A stretch of DNA of 64,000 nt from Desmodesmus armatus (GCA_007449985.2 VIIQ02000631.1:681501-745500), one strand, 5' to 3'; shown: positions 1 to 15,197, counted from the stretch's first letter. The notes: generated from the sequence alone by a model not told the origin. Numbers and translations: made by a program.

Positions 1-390
1 TGACATTTGCTGCCAATGAACAGACAATGTCCCACCCAATGCTGACATGTGCCACCTGCTTTGTCAGTATATTGCCACCACTCTCCCTTCACCACCTTCA
101 TCGGGATGCATTGCGTCCGCAGTGAAGATTACAACTTTCTGTCCCCCGCTACAATAAGTGTTGTGGTTCTGTACCAATCTGCTGTGTCAGGGCTTGGGGT
201 GCAAAATGATCACCAACTGCAACAATGATACCAACACCCCAAGGCTTAAGAGTCCCAATGTCCGAAAGCCCATCACCTGCACCCTCATGACAGGCACACA
301 CATAAACACGCGGCCACATTGGCTCTGCGGCATGCCAATCACACCCAACATGCATCACAAACAACCATCCCACATACTCAAGCAACAGTA

Positions 391-1403
391 TCAGCAGTCA
401 TCCTCACTGCTTTCACTGCCATTGCCGCTGTCGCTGTCTGCCAAGTCGACTGCATCGCAGCCCTCTTCATCACTGTACGCCAGCTCATCGTCAGACTCCT
501 GTTCTTCAGGCTGTACATCTAAACCCTAAACCCTTCTTCAAGCAAGCCAGTCATCAGCCTCTCAGCAGTGTACCTGATGCTGCTGCATATGGCAACTGCT
601 GCCAGCAGCCGCCAGTGTGCCTCTCGCGCTTGTGCATGTGCACGCCTCTGTGCTGAGTTGCATCACAAGCCTCACAGAAGGCCGTTGTGCCCCCGCCAGG
701 GTTGCATGACCAGCACCTGCAAAGCCAGCCGTCACAATGTCAGGTGCAAGAGCGACCACTGGGGGCACAGCATGCCCCCAATCTGCGCAGCACAGCTACA
801 GGTGTACTGCTGTTGGCGCCAGCTTGCTGAAAGAGCGATGTGCGCGCACCTGATCTCAGCACAGCTGCCCTGGCAGCTGCTGCAGGTCTGCTGTGCTGGC
901 GAGGCCAGCTGGTGCAGGGCTCTCTGCGCAATGTAGGGGGACTCCTGGCGCCACCTTGCAAGACTATCTTGCTTCTTCTTGGCTCGCTGCTCGCGCTTCC
1001 TTGCTGCTGTAGCAGCGGCCAGCTGCTCACCCGCTGGGATGGACTGCTGTATGCACTCTTCCAAAAGTGCTGCCTGCTCGTGCATATCGAACTGCTGCTG
1101 CTGGTGGTTGTGCTGCTGCCCCTCTGTTGCCTGTGCGTATTCACTGTGTGCATCCATGGGCTGCACCCCGGGCTGGCCTGCATCATGGTGAGGCTGGAAC
1201 GTCTGTGCAGCAGCTGCCCTACCCTGATGCTGCTGTCCTCCCAGTCCCCCTGCAGCCCTGGGCCTGCTGCTGCTGCTGCTTTGTGCTGCCTGTCTAGAGG
1301 GCTGTGTCTGTCTGGAGGTCTGCCTGCGTTTAGGTGCTGGACAGCATGCTGCTGCAAACAGCTGATCCACTTGCTGCATATGCTGAACATGATCATCGTC
1401 CAT
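391..1403 (-). CDS. CxC-type zinc-cluster protein with acidic tail
   Basis: Three exons (1403-850, 716-574, 518-391) join in phase to give 274 aa from an ATG at 1403 to TGA at 391. Residues 1-150 are low-complexity (Gln, Ser, Arg) and basic around RKREQRAKKK. A cysteine/histidine cluster follows: CSSCQGSC, then across the first intron CWSC, then CEACDATQHRGVHMHKRERH. The spacing C-x2-C, C-x2-C, C-x2-CD, H, HxHxR resembles the CxC zinc cluster found at the N-terminus of KDZ-family transposases. The last exon encodes an acidic tail rich in Asp/Glu/Ser. No transposase catalytic domain follows, so this is either a stand-alone derivative or a remnant. The acceptor of exon 3 lies in two TTTAGGG-like repeats. 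The fold is inferred from motif spacing only. Confidence 0.42.
519..534 (-). repeat. Telomere-like TTTAGGG pair at a splice acceptor
   Basis: The minus strand reads GGGTTTAGGGTTTAG immediately before the last exon of the CxC gene, so the repeat supplies the TAG acceptor. Two units only; it may be chance or an interstitial telomeric scar. Confidence 0.4.
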
Positions 1404-1940
1404 ACGTATTGAAACAGGGACAAGCCTATTGTCTACAAGAGGAAAGAAAAAGAGAATGCATTACGTGCGATACAGCTGTTCTTGGGACCAGCAGTGGGCC
1501 ACTGCCAGTGGCAACAACCCAACTTTCAGGTTCGGAAGATAGGACGTGTGTGCCGAAACTCTTCAGGAGTTTTGGGATCTATCATCGAAACTTCGGTCAG
1601 ACTAAGTTTGGACAAAATCGCCAAACTCCGTAGGCATCACTAGTGCAGCTGCCAAAGGCCGATGGATCTTGTGGTATGTTGATTGAACGATCGGAGTGGA
1701 CTCCTACTGAGAAGCGGATGAACTGATAAACATGGAGGTCGGTTACTGAAGTCGGGACTCTCATGAAGTACGTAGCAATCTCACAACTTCAACTCGTTGA
1801 TCAAACAGTATGGGTTTCTCCAGAAGGTTTTGTTGTCGCCTGGCCGATCATGCACTGCCACCTGGCGCATTGCGCAGTACCAATTGGTGATCCCATTGCA
1901 TTGATCCACAAGCTACCACAACCCCAGACCGTCAGTGCTG
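1404..1940. other. No gene recognised
   Basis: Lower-GC stretch between the start of the CxC gene and the end of the secreted orphan gene. No exon with supporting splice sites or motif was found on either strand. It should hold the CxC gene promoter and the orphan gene's 3' UTR. Confidence 0.4.
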
Positions 1941-2663
1941 CTACAAGAATGGGTTTGCAATATGGTAAATGAGGTATTGGGGTGATTTTGTGATGAACTG
2001 TTGCCGGGATGGAGGACTATGATGCGGCAGGGCCAGCAGCTGCATGTCAGGCTGGCGTCAATTACCGTACAGCATACAAACCACCCACACCTGGCTGCTC
2101 TCTGGGTTGTTTTGCACACACAATGCAAGCATTACCTTGGTTTCTGTTGTTGTGTGCTTATTAGAAGTTGGGGCCGTACCCTCAGGGCCTGTCACCCGCA
2201 CTCGACTGACTGACTTAACAGCATGATGTGCCTGCGTGTGTAACCCGCTGCCCATCGCTATCACGTGACCACAATCCTGCGATGACATTTGTGCAAATTT
2301 CATGGGCAACATACTGCCTGCTGTGACGAGAGGCACCATTGTCAAGTTCCTACTTCTTCAGTGTACCTGTGCTTGATGGGGGGCCACTTGTTGGTGGCTG
2401 ATCGCCGGCCACTCAATGCTTTCATTAAACAGAACTTCAGACACAGAGGGATCACCGCGACTTGCTGCCAGCCTGTCCCCCAACGCTAAACCGCGTTTGG
2501 GGCCGTTTTTGAAATCCCCGAAGGGTCCGATGACATCAGCCGACGCTGAGGAATGAATTTTGTGGTTCAGCAGGACTCTTCCGCAATACTCCTCGACGGA
2601 ACCTGTTTGAGCGCCAACTGCAAGAGTCAGCAGCACAGTAACACCCACCGATTGGAGCAGCAT
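1941..2663 (-). CDS. Predicted secreted protein, unrecognised
   Basis: Three exons, all joined in phase 0: 2663-2367, 2276-2136 and 2039-1941 (TAG), giving 178 aa. The N-terminus, MLLQSVGVTVLLTLAVGA followed by QTG, is a textbook cleavable signal peptide, so the product is probably secreted or enters the endomembrane system. The mature part is hydrophilic with single cysteines in EYCGR and DCGH and no recognised domain. The donors (CAG|GTAC, AAG|GTAA) and acceptors (CGCAG, TGCAG) are good. Its ATG lies within about 100 bp of the opening of the divergent GH1 frame, suggesting a shared promoter region. No family is assigned. The model rests on splice phase and the signal peptide, so the downstream exons are less certain than exon 1. 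Confidence 0.38.
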
Positions 2664-2758
2664 TTTCCTTTCTCTTTGGCTCCATGAAGTAGCACTGCAA
2701 GGCCAGACGTGAGAGGCACAGACCAAGCAAGGCCCCAGCCTGTCACAGACAAGCAGGC

Positions 2759-6760
<4,002 letters not shown>

Positions 6761-7883
6761 CCGTAGTTGCATTCTGCAGCGATGCCGTCACTGGCAGTTT
6801 GTTGGTGGTGGGCAAACAAAGCCTGAGGCAGCTTGCATCTTTGAGGTTGTCTCCCAGTTGACAACAGCCGCATGTGTATTTCTATATTTTGGGGTCGCTT
6901 CAATGCATCACAGCTGCCTGGGCTGTAGGTGTTGCCACCGCGATCATTTGCAGAATCACCTGAGAGTCTATTGCGCCCAACCTTGTGCCTCTGCAGGCCT
7001 GCCCCTGACAGCATCGCCTGCCTGGAGATCAAAAGCTGCCCACCACCAAATGCCGCACGCAAGTTTGCACAGCCGAAGAGGTTGCCCTAGTACATGCAGC
7101 TTTGGGGGAGTACATGGCATCCGTTTGTTCAGCCCAGCTTGTCTGCAAGTGTTGTGAATTTCTTTTTGGTCGGGGCTGTCACCCGGCGGCTGCCAACTTG
7201 GCAGCGCATGCACATTGATGGCTGCAATGACACATTCTCATGCTCAACTTGAGAGCAGACACCCAGGCGATATTGAAATGGCAACTGAAGGTCAGCCTAT
7301 GAAGGTCAGCCTGTGTGATGTTGTCGGTTGGCATGGGCTGGTTGTGTGTGGACTCCTCCTGGAGTCATCCGTTCAACAGGCCCAAAATAACTCTCTGACC
7401 CGGCTAGACAGCTGTGCTGCGACGTTTTTTGAGCTAAGTGAGGTGGCCATTTGACTGCTTGTGTCTGATCACATGAATCGTCAGTGCCCAAACCATCCAA
7501 GGTTGCCAGCCTGTCAGTTGCAGTATCGTAATGCGTCAGTTCTGGTGCAGCGTGAGGGATGATTTGATGAATGAACAAAAAAAACTAAATCGTGCGGCGG
7601 CGCCCGGATTTTCAATCGGAATCACTAGCATTCCCTGAAGGGGATCTACTGCCCTCCCACTTGTCCCCATACTTCTGGCGCACTGCCCGACCCAACAGAG
7701 TGTTCAGGCTTCAATCACAAACCACACATCGCACGTCTAGGCAGCCGCAAAACCAGTGCTGCTGCGGTGTGGTCAAGCAGCACCTGCACTGCTACAGTAC
7801 TTTTCAACAATGTCAGTGTGAAACAGAGAATGTCTCTTGGGTGCATAGGACGACTGAACGCCTATGAAGGATAGCACGCTGTA
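6761..7883. other. Intergenic, nothing recognised
   Basis: Between the GH1 stop and the SGNH esterase ATG, on the same strand. No exon-like open frame with splice signals is convincing. It should contain the GH1 3' UTR and the esterase promoter. Confidence 0.5.
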
Positions 7884-10800
7884 ATGGGGCAGCAGGCACG
7901 CCTGGTTGCCTTGCTTGCTGTGTTGGCAGCGGCAGCAGCAGTACTGCCCCCAGTTCACAGCAGTGGGCATCCAGATGAAACAGCCTCGGTGGCTGCACTG
8001 CTGAGCGCCATGCAAGGCCCTGCTCTGGGGGATGCCTATCAGCAAATAATGGGCCACAAGCACACCCTCAGTCAAGGGCACTTGGAACGCTCCATGGCAT
8101 TCGTGGGTGAGTGAGCATGCACGCTGTCTGGTGCCTGAAACATTGTTTTGCTGTCACACAGATAGCAGCAGCAGCGGCAATCGTGCAGTGAATGCAGCAT
8201 CGATGCCGATATCAGGTATCAGCAGCACCAGAATGCAGAGTGCTTGTATGACAGCTGACTGTCACAATTCTGGTTGCTGATCTCATACCGCCCGGGGGTA
8301 CAGTGGTTGCCCTGCATAGTTGCTGGATCGCCAGACAGCTGACCCGCACATTGGATGATTCAGTGCAAAAGACATCGCAGTGTGGGGTGCTCTGCTGCTC
8401 AGTACACTGCATGTGTTGTGTGCAGGCTCCAATCTGAGGCTCAGGCGCCTGCTGGCCCAGTTGAACAGCCCACAGCGGCAACACTTTCACCTAGGTAAGC
8501 AGGCCATGTCCCTACAAGTCTGGTTTATGACTCTGAGCAGGCATCAACATGCTAACACGTTGTCAATGTGTTGCTGCAAGTATGTGCACCAAAACCATCA
8601 GCAGCATGTAGGCAGCAAAGGAGTTGGCTTGCTATTTGGCCACCTGTGCACGCACTGTGCTGTTGGGTAGTGACGGATCATGCCTGCAGCTGCCAGCAGC
8701 AGCATAGTCTGCATCAAGCCCACGGTGTGCTGTGCTGTGCTGTGATGTGAGGTGTGCATTGGTCTTCCTGACACTGGCTCTGTGCTGCGCTTGTCGGTTG
8801 TTTGCAGGGGTGATTGGCGGCAGCATCTCGTGGGGTCACGGTGTGCAGCGTGGCTCAGAGGACTGGTTCTCCCTGTTGCAGCAGTGGATGCAGGCAACCT
8901 TCCCCCAGCACAACATCACCTTCAAGAACGGCTGTGTGCCAGCCACACAGAGCAGCTACGTGTCCAGCTGTCTGCAGCAGTTTGTGGATGCAGACATAGA
9001 CCTGGTAAGCATGCTAATACACCCACCATCATCAATGCAACTGACAAGTAACAGACGGTGGCTTGAAAGTAATGTCGCTGTGTACTGAGAAGAACTGGAG
9101 TCTGTTCCATGGCCATGTCCCTGGCCACGCAACAGCAACTAGGCAACCCCTGCGTGCACGGGGTGCAAAAGCACAACTCCATTGGGAGATTGCACCGTAC
9201 ACCCCCACCCCTTGAGGTGCAGCACACTATGCCAGCCTGAGCTGAGCGCAAGTCACACCAGCCCCTGTTGTTTGGCCACACACCACAATAATGCTTTTTG
9301 GGGGCTTTTGGAGGGCTACCCTCTGAGGTGCCGCTTTTGGTCAGCACCGCTAGGCTGGGCCGTCCCAGGAACTGACACAACAGGCTGTCAATCCCTTATA
9401 ACCCCACCCTGTCATGCACACTGGGCAGAACACATCCGTCTCACTCGTTTACTTGGCATCTTTGCCAGGGGACAGCACCCACTCAATGTACAGCATATGG
9501 CGCTGACCGCGCCTTGCATTGGTACCATGGTGTTGCTGTTGACCCCTGTCTACATGAACAGCTCCTATGCTCTGCCTGCCTGCAGCTGTTTGTAGAGTAT
9601 GTGACCAATGACGGCTACCACCACGGCTCTGTGGACAACAGCCTGGTGCGATCCTTTGAGCGGCTCTTGAGGCAGCTTTTGAGCTTCCGGCACAGCCCTG
9701 CTGTGGTGCTCATGGAGTTTTTGGCAACAGATGTCAAGACCAGCAACTTGCCATTTTATGCTACAGGTGAGCCCTTGTGGGGTTTCTTTGTGGAATTTCT
9801 TTTCTTAGGTTACGGGGGGGGGGGGGGGGGCAAGGCTCCACCAGCTGGATTCCAGCTTGTGAGTTCGCCTTCATCAGCCAGTTGCTGGGCCGTGAAAAGA
9901 ATGTATGGGTTAGATCCTCGCCTGGCTGTGATGCCTATAGGGCTGCAGTGTTGGTGTGGCATAGGGTTTGAGATTGACACATGAAGCAGCTTATGCTGGC
10001 GGCTGTGTCCATGGTCAAACACACATAGGGCTGGAGCAAAGCCTGTCCTTATCAAAAGCTTGTCTAAGTGGCTGCAAGGGGTCAATGCCTCAGCAGCAGC
10101 CATCGTGTCAGCGGCACTTTGTCTATACTAGCTACCTTGCCCAAGCAGCTACCTGCATGCTTGCAGGAGAGGACCAGTATGGAGTGCTGGCCCAGTACTA
10201 CAGCATACCCTGGCTGAGCTACAGGGATGCTGTTTGGCACGACTACATGGCCAACAACCCAGGCTTCAAACGGTATGAGATCTTTCCAAGGGAAGAGGAG
10301 CGCCACCCAACACCACTGGGTCACAGGTGGGGCAAAGGCACTGACACATGCAGGGTGGTATCAGCTAGTCCCTGCTGGGAGTGCCTCGAATCGCTAGGAG
10401 TGCCTCGAAACGAAGCAGAGTTGAGAAAGTCAAGTCGTGTAGCACCTGCAGGGCTGACACATCTGTAAACAGTGATCACCAGTTTCGGCCTGAGGAGTGC
10501 ACTGCAGTACAGCTGTGTAATGTCACACAATACAACCAGCATGCTGTCACTCGCACCGCAGGTACCTTGCAGACATGGCCATTCACTTGCTTCAGCAAAC
10601 CTATCTTGACAGCTTACTGCACCCAATGGACTTGGAGCAGCTCGCACACCAGCCAGCACTGCAGGTAGGAGGGTTACCACTGGCTGGCAGCAACCAGGCG
10701 GTGCGCACCGCAGCATGCTGGCTTGCCATCTTCTCCCATCAGGATAGAAGTTGTTATGTGCATTGCATGGCTGTTGCTGGCAGCTGGTAGCTTGCTTGTC

Positions 10801-13800
10801 TGAACCACAGCCATGACAGGGAACACTGTCTGCGGGCGGAGCGTTAGTCATGTTGACAGCCTGGCGCACCCTGCCAGCATAGTGATGCAGCCTGTTGTTT
10901 GTTATGTTGAGTCATTGGCCACCTGCCTTCAACAAACAAACAAATTCAGAACGTTGTACAACTGCAACTGCACCACGTACGCAACTGCCCCTGGCACCAC
11001 ACTGTGCGCATGTGTTCAACTGGTATGCCACAAGGTGTGTGTCTCAGGCTCTTTGTGTGTGCGCCGCCCTCCATGCCGCAGATGCCAGCCCCCATGTTTG
11101 AAGGGAACTGGGAGTCCAGCAACCTTGTCTGTGTTGTTGGTGAGCAGTTGCCCCACACAGTGGTGCAAAACACCGGTTGGCAGTGGGTCAACGAGGGCAC
11201 AGCAGTGAAGCCCAAATGGGGCTTCGTCACCTGGCAGGTGGGGGCCACACTGGTGCTCAAAGTGGACACCAGGAAGACACTTGGCAAGCCCCAAGGGCAG
11301 CAAGACACAGCAGCAGCAGCAGGGCCTGCACCTACCCCTGGCTCTGCTGTGCATACTGGCGGCTCGACATCGTCAGTCTCTACCCCTGTCAAAGCTGGCG
11401 CAGCACTGGCAGAGGGCAAGCAAACTGAAGTAGCATCAGAAGCCCCAGCAGCAGCAGCTGAGCAAGGGCCGGTGCGCCTCAGCATTGATCATGGTGAAGT
11501 GGTTGAGGTACCAGCCCTGCCCGATATGATTGTGTGGGTGGGGTATGTGAAGAGCTGGCGACATATGGGTACTGCCTCTTTCAACTGCATCAAGGGGTGC
11601 AGCTGCCAGGGCACCAGCATCGATGCACTCCATGATCTGGGCAACACACAGCAGCACATGGTGAAGCTGTATGCCACAGAAGCAGCAGAGTGCCTTGTGG
11701 AAGTCAAGGTAGGGTGTGTGCTGCTGTGCAGAATGCTACGGGGGGGTGTGGGGGGGTGTGACGTGGAACCCCATGTACTGCAATAATTGATGAGCAGTAG
11801 TAGTCTACGCCAGGACAGGTGCTGTAGCCTACAGTGCTGTAACAAAGGTGTAGCCGCGGATGCACGAGAGGCCTGCTGTGAGGCCTATGGGTCGTAACAC
11901 TCCCCCCCACATAATGTGACGGCTCCTGACGGTCACGCCCTCTCTGTGCCCAACATCAGTTGCCTTGTGGGGCACAATTCCCACTTAATCGGTTCACTTC
12001 GGAGGGACTACGCTTTGTTAGGGTTTGCTGGGGCACCACTCCCAGGAATCGAAGCGAGGACCTTTCAATGCAAGTTGGCAAACATACCGACTGCACTACT
12101 GTCAGTCCGCTACCAGTGTAACAAAGGTGTAGCCGCGGATGCACGAGAGGCCTGCTGTGAGGCCTATGGGTCGTAACAAGTGCATTGCAGGCATCAGACA
12201 CTGCTAGCAGCGACACTGGGCCAGGCTTTGGTTCCCTTCCGATGCTGGGTGTCGTTGCAGCGTAGCTGCGTGTGTCGCCCTGTAACCCCTTCTTCTTCTT
12301 CTTCTTCTGGGCCAGGCTGTTGGGCCTCACCCAGCTGCAATGTGCAGGGCAGGCGCTGCATTGGTTGCAGCTGGTTGAGGCTATCTGTTCCATTCCTGAC
12401 CTGGGGGCAAGGGAGGAGGCATACAGGATGCATGTGTGGGACCCTGTGTTGCAGCATCGCCCTAGGTATGCTAACATGGTGGTGGCTAGGGAGGAGTTGG
12501 CTGTGTTGGTCGCGGCCATCCCTAGTGCGTGGCAGGATGCAGCACGTGCAGTGCTGCGGGGTAGGCCATCCGGGCGGCTGCCGGCCGTTTCGGAGGCTCA
12601 GCTTACCGCAGCTAGGGACAGGGTGTGTGCTGATCTGGGCTGGCATACTCGCAATGGGGATGTGGTGAAGCTTGAGGCCCTCACTGTGTCGCTAGCTACC
12701 CAGTGTCAATCCTTGGATGCGCTGTCAGCCATTGCTGACAGGCATGCTGCCTTCCGTCAGAGGGTGTTGTCTGTTGATATGCTGCAGCCAATTGTGGGCC
12801 AATTGCCCGAGGTCACTCGGGTGCTTCGGCGGTGGTGGAAGCTGCGTGTGCCTAATGAGCACAAGGAGGCTGCATGGCGGCTCACCCTCGACGCGTTCCC
12901 TACGGCCCAGCGCATGCACACAGGCACCTCTTGTGTAGCATGTGGGGCTGCTGAGCCCGGTGTACGGCACCATTGTTGGGAGTGTCCTGTTGCAGGGGCG
13001 GTGCGGGCGGAGATTGAGGGGCAGTTGCGAGCTCACCGGGTGGGCGACGCCCCCCCTTGGTTGGCTGCTGACCGCGGCCTGCAGTGTGCAGCTTTGTGGA
13101 TGGGGGTGAAACCTCATCCCCGGTTGCATCATATTGTGTGGGACATGGTGTGTCTGGCTGGCATCGGTGCTGTTGACTTCGGCCGCAGAGTGGCGTGGGC
13201 TGTGGCAGCAGAAGGTCCTGCGTTGCCTCTGCTGACGGTAGAGCGCATTGCAGGGCGTGCTGCTGTTGGGGAGTTTTGGCGCGTCTTGGCTGACTTTGCG
13301 GTTTCTGCAATCATCCCTAAGCAGGCGCAGGGGCTTGCGTTCACACAGCAGCCTTTCATTGCATGGCATGTGGTGCTGTCAGGAGGCAACGGTTTGCGGG
13401 TAGTTAGGCATTGAGCTTCTGCATGTGGTGACATGTGAGTTGCTGGCTGCTGTGTGACTTCTATCCTGCTGGCTTGTGAACAGTGCAGCGACTGGTGGTG
13501 TCGGTGAAGTTGCCCCCACGTGCGCCCACTGCAACATGTGGGAGTGTTTTGTGGCTCGCAGCTGTGTGTTCGCTGTTTTCTGTTCCGTCCGCCCTTTCTT
13601 GTCGCAACCCTGCAGGTGCGAGAAGCAGTGCCGTTGGCGCCATTCAGTCCTTCCAGTGTATTATATCTCTGTGTTCGCAATCTGGAAGCACACTGAGTGT
13701 GCGTGACAAGCTTTTGATGGTGGGGTTTGTCCGAACGGCCCCCTTCCGTACTGGTTGTGTCCATCCGTGGCTGGGTTCAGTTGCAACGTAGTTGCTTGAG

Positions 13801-14726
13801 AAACCCGTGTAACACCTTCATTCTTGGGCCAGGCTGTGTATCGCAGCACAGCTGGAGCCTTTCTTCCACATTGTGTTCGAAGTGGTCGCCCCGGGGGCAT
13901 GGGGGTGTGTGTTCGGCTTGGTACTGGTGGAAGCCCTCTTGTCTGTGTGGCTGGCTTTGTGGGGTTGAAGCCTTGCCTGTGGTCCCCTCCTTTCAGACAG
14001 TCTCCTCTGCAGACATCTATGGTGGCGGGTTCTCTCCTTTCCATGCTGTCTGTTCCCGTCCTTATGGGTCCTGCAAAGGACTTTGGTTCCCTTCCGATGC
14101 TGGGTGTCGTTGCAGCGTAGCTGCGTGTGTCGCCCTGTAACCCCTTCTTCTTTTTTTGGGCCAGGCTGCGTGTGTCGCCCTGTAACCCCTTCTTCTTCTT
14201 CTACTGGGCCAGACATAATAGTGGCCATGGGTGGGGTCAAACAGATCGCTGAGTATGTGCACCGTGCCAGCCATGGGCCAGGTGAGCCATTACTGCCCCA
14301 GCCCCTGGTGCTGAAGGTGGGCGCTGTGAAGCAGCAGCGCCCATGTGCAGCTGTCCTGCATGTGCGCACACATGACTAAGCTGGTGTGCTTGTTGCCATG
14401 GTGCTGCAGGTCAACCCTTGGTCACGCACCAAGGACCACAAATTCAAGGTGAGCACCAGGGCAGCTTCTGCAGCAGCAGCTGCAGCTCTGGCACAGCCCA
14501 GCTTGCCTCAATCCAAATACTCCGAGACCATTGATCACACACACATGCCGGTCTTGCATGTGCAAGCATGTTGTGACATGCCGCTGCGTGTTGACATATC
14601 TGATGCTGGGTGTGTGTGTTGTTGCAGGTGACAGCCATCATGGTGACTCACTCTGTGGAGTTCTCGGGCCATGGTGACTTTACCGACTCTGTCTTACTGG
14701 ACAACATCACGCCCAAGCAGCCGTAG
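7884..14726 (+). CDS. Secreted SGNH/GDSL-type esterase
   Basis: Nine exons: 7884-8106, 8426-8494, 8808-9004, 9586-9766, 10167-10326, 10562-10664, 11082-11708, 14410-14448 and 14628-14726. Phases agree throughout, giving 565 aa. A signal peptide (LVALLAVLAAAAAVLPP) implies secretion. Exon 3 opens with GVIGGSISWGHG, the block I nucleophile-serine motif of SGNH hydrolases (GGS for GDS). Exons 5-6 join at EEERHPTPLGHR, the catalytic-His block, with Glu where Asp of the DxxH motif is usual. Beyond the hydrolase domain is a beta-rich C-terminal region: GWQWVNEG, PKWGFVTW, VGYVKSWRHMG, an NCIKGCSC cysteine cluster, ECLVEVKV and FKVTAIMVTH. The Ala/Gln linker near 11290-11460 is low complexity. The seventh intron (2.7 kb) holds SINE- and LINE-derived DNA. 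Likely an ester hydrolase acting on extracellular polysaccharide or lipid; substrate unknown. Confidence 0.75.
9814..9830 (+). repeat. G17 homopolymer in esterase intron
   Basis: Seventeen G on the transcribed (sense) strand shortly after the donor of exon 4. Confidence 0.9.
11838..12178 (-). mobile_element. tRNA-derived SINE-like unit between 62-bp direct repeats
   Basis: Two identical 62-bp copies (11838-11899 and 12117-12178; they begin TGTAACAAAGG and end GTCGTAACA) flank about 217 bp. On the minus strand within 12112-12025 there is an A-box TAGTGCAGTCGG and, about 43 nt later, a B-box-like GCTTCGATTCC (one mismatch to GGTTCGANTCC). This is the spacing of a tRNA internal Pol III promoter. 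A proper anticodon stem cannot be drawn, so it is tRNA-derived rather than a working tRNA. It sits in intron 7 of the esterase gene. Confidence 0.5.
12217..14212 (+). mobile_element. Head-to-tail array of 5'-truncated LINE copies with TGGGCCAG junctions
   Basis: The octamer TGGGCCAG occurs at 12217-12224, 12308-12315, 13825-13832, 14157-14164 and 14205-14212. Each of the four intervals begins GCT and ends in a pyrimidine tail after a related sequence (GTGT..GTAAC.CCTTC, then TTC repeats). The last about 70 bp of the first and third intervals are almost identical (CTTTGGTTCCC through CCCTGTAACCCC). I read this as four insertions of the same non-LTR element, all in the + orientation and all at the same octamer target, with the octamer as target-site duplication. 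The second and longest copy carries the coding fragment at 12316-13414. Confidence 0.65.
12316..13414 (+). pseudogene. LINE ORF2 C-terminal fragment (CCHC motif)
   Basis: An open frame of about 365 codons ends at TGA 13412-13414. It contains C-x2-C-x8-H-x4-C in CVACGAAEPGVRHHCWEC, preceded by WRLTLDAFPTAQRMHTG. This is the layout of the cysteine/histidine motif downstream of the reverse transcriptase in many non-LTR retrotransposon ORF2 proteins, including plant and algal L1-like elements. No reverse-transcriptase or endonuclease motif is present because the copy is 5' truncated. The frame is intact, which suggests recent insertion. It cannot be autonomous. Assignment to a specific clade is not possible from this fragment. 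Confidence 0.62.
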
Positions 14727-15197
14727 GTTATGGCTTGGCCCATACATAGGCCTATCTCATACATAGCCAACAGATAGCCGACAGAAGACGGCAGGCCAGG
14801 GTGACGACAGATGCTTGCTGCACGCTTCTGTGCTCCAGCTGCAGCAGTATAGCTACCCGACTGCGTCTGAACCTGTGCCTTGTGAAGGGTGCAGTCACAG
14901 CTTGCATTGCAGGCTGGCTGGAAGGTGTTCCCCTGCTACCGCAGGTGTGCTGCATAGCACATTGTACATGAACAGACAAGTCACAACGTGGCAATGCTCC
15001 TGAGCCAAGCTTTAGTGTAGCTCCTGTCTCTACACACAATCAGTGAATCTAGTATCTCAGTATCTCAAGGTCCAAGGTTGTTACCACAACCCTGGAGAGT
15101 GGCTGCGGATAAGTGTCAATGATGTTGATCATGTCCAAACACAAAGTGCTTTGTGACCACTCGACGTTGCTCGCTGTCAGCCGCGAACGTCGCGCAG
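14727..15197. other. Short intergenic region
   Basis: Between the esterase stop and the EAF ATG on the same strand. No exon was seen; presumed 3' UTR and EAF promoter. Confidence 0.5.

Noticed and set aside
12025..12112. Functional tRNA gene on the minus strand
   Set aside because: A- and B-boxes are spaced correctly, but no five-base-pair anticodon stem with a seven-base loop can be drawn and the B-box stem pair is broken, so it is called SINE-like.
14213..14379. Independent small gene (VAMGGVKQIAEYVHRAS)
   Set aside because: Better explained as esterase exon or intron sequence immediately right of the LINE array; it has no start of its own.
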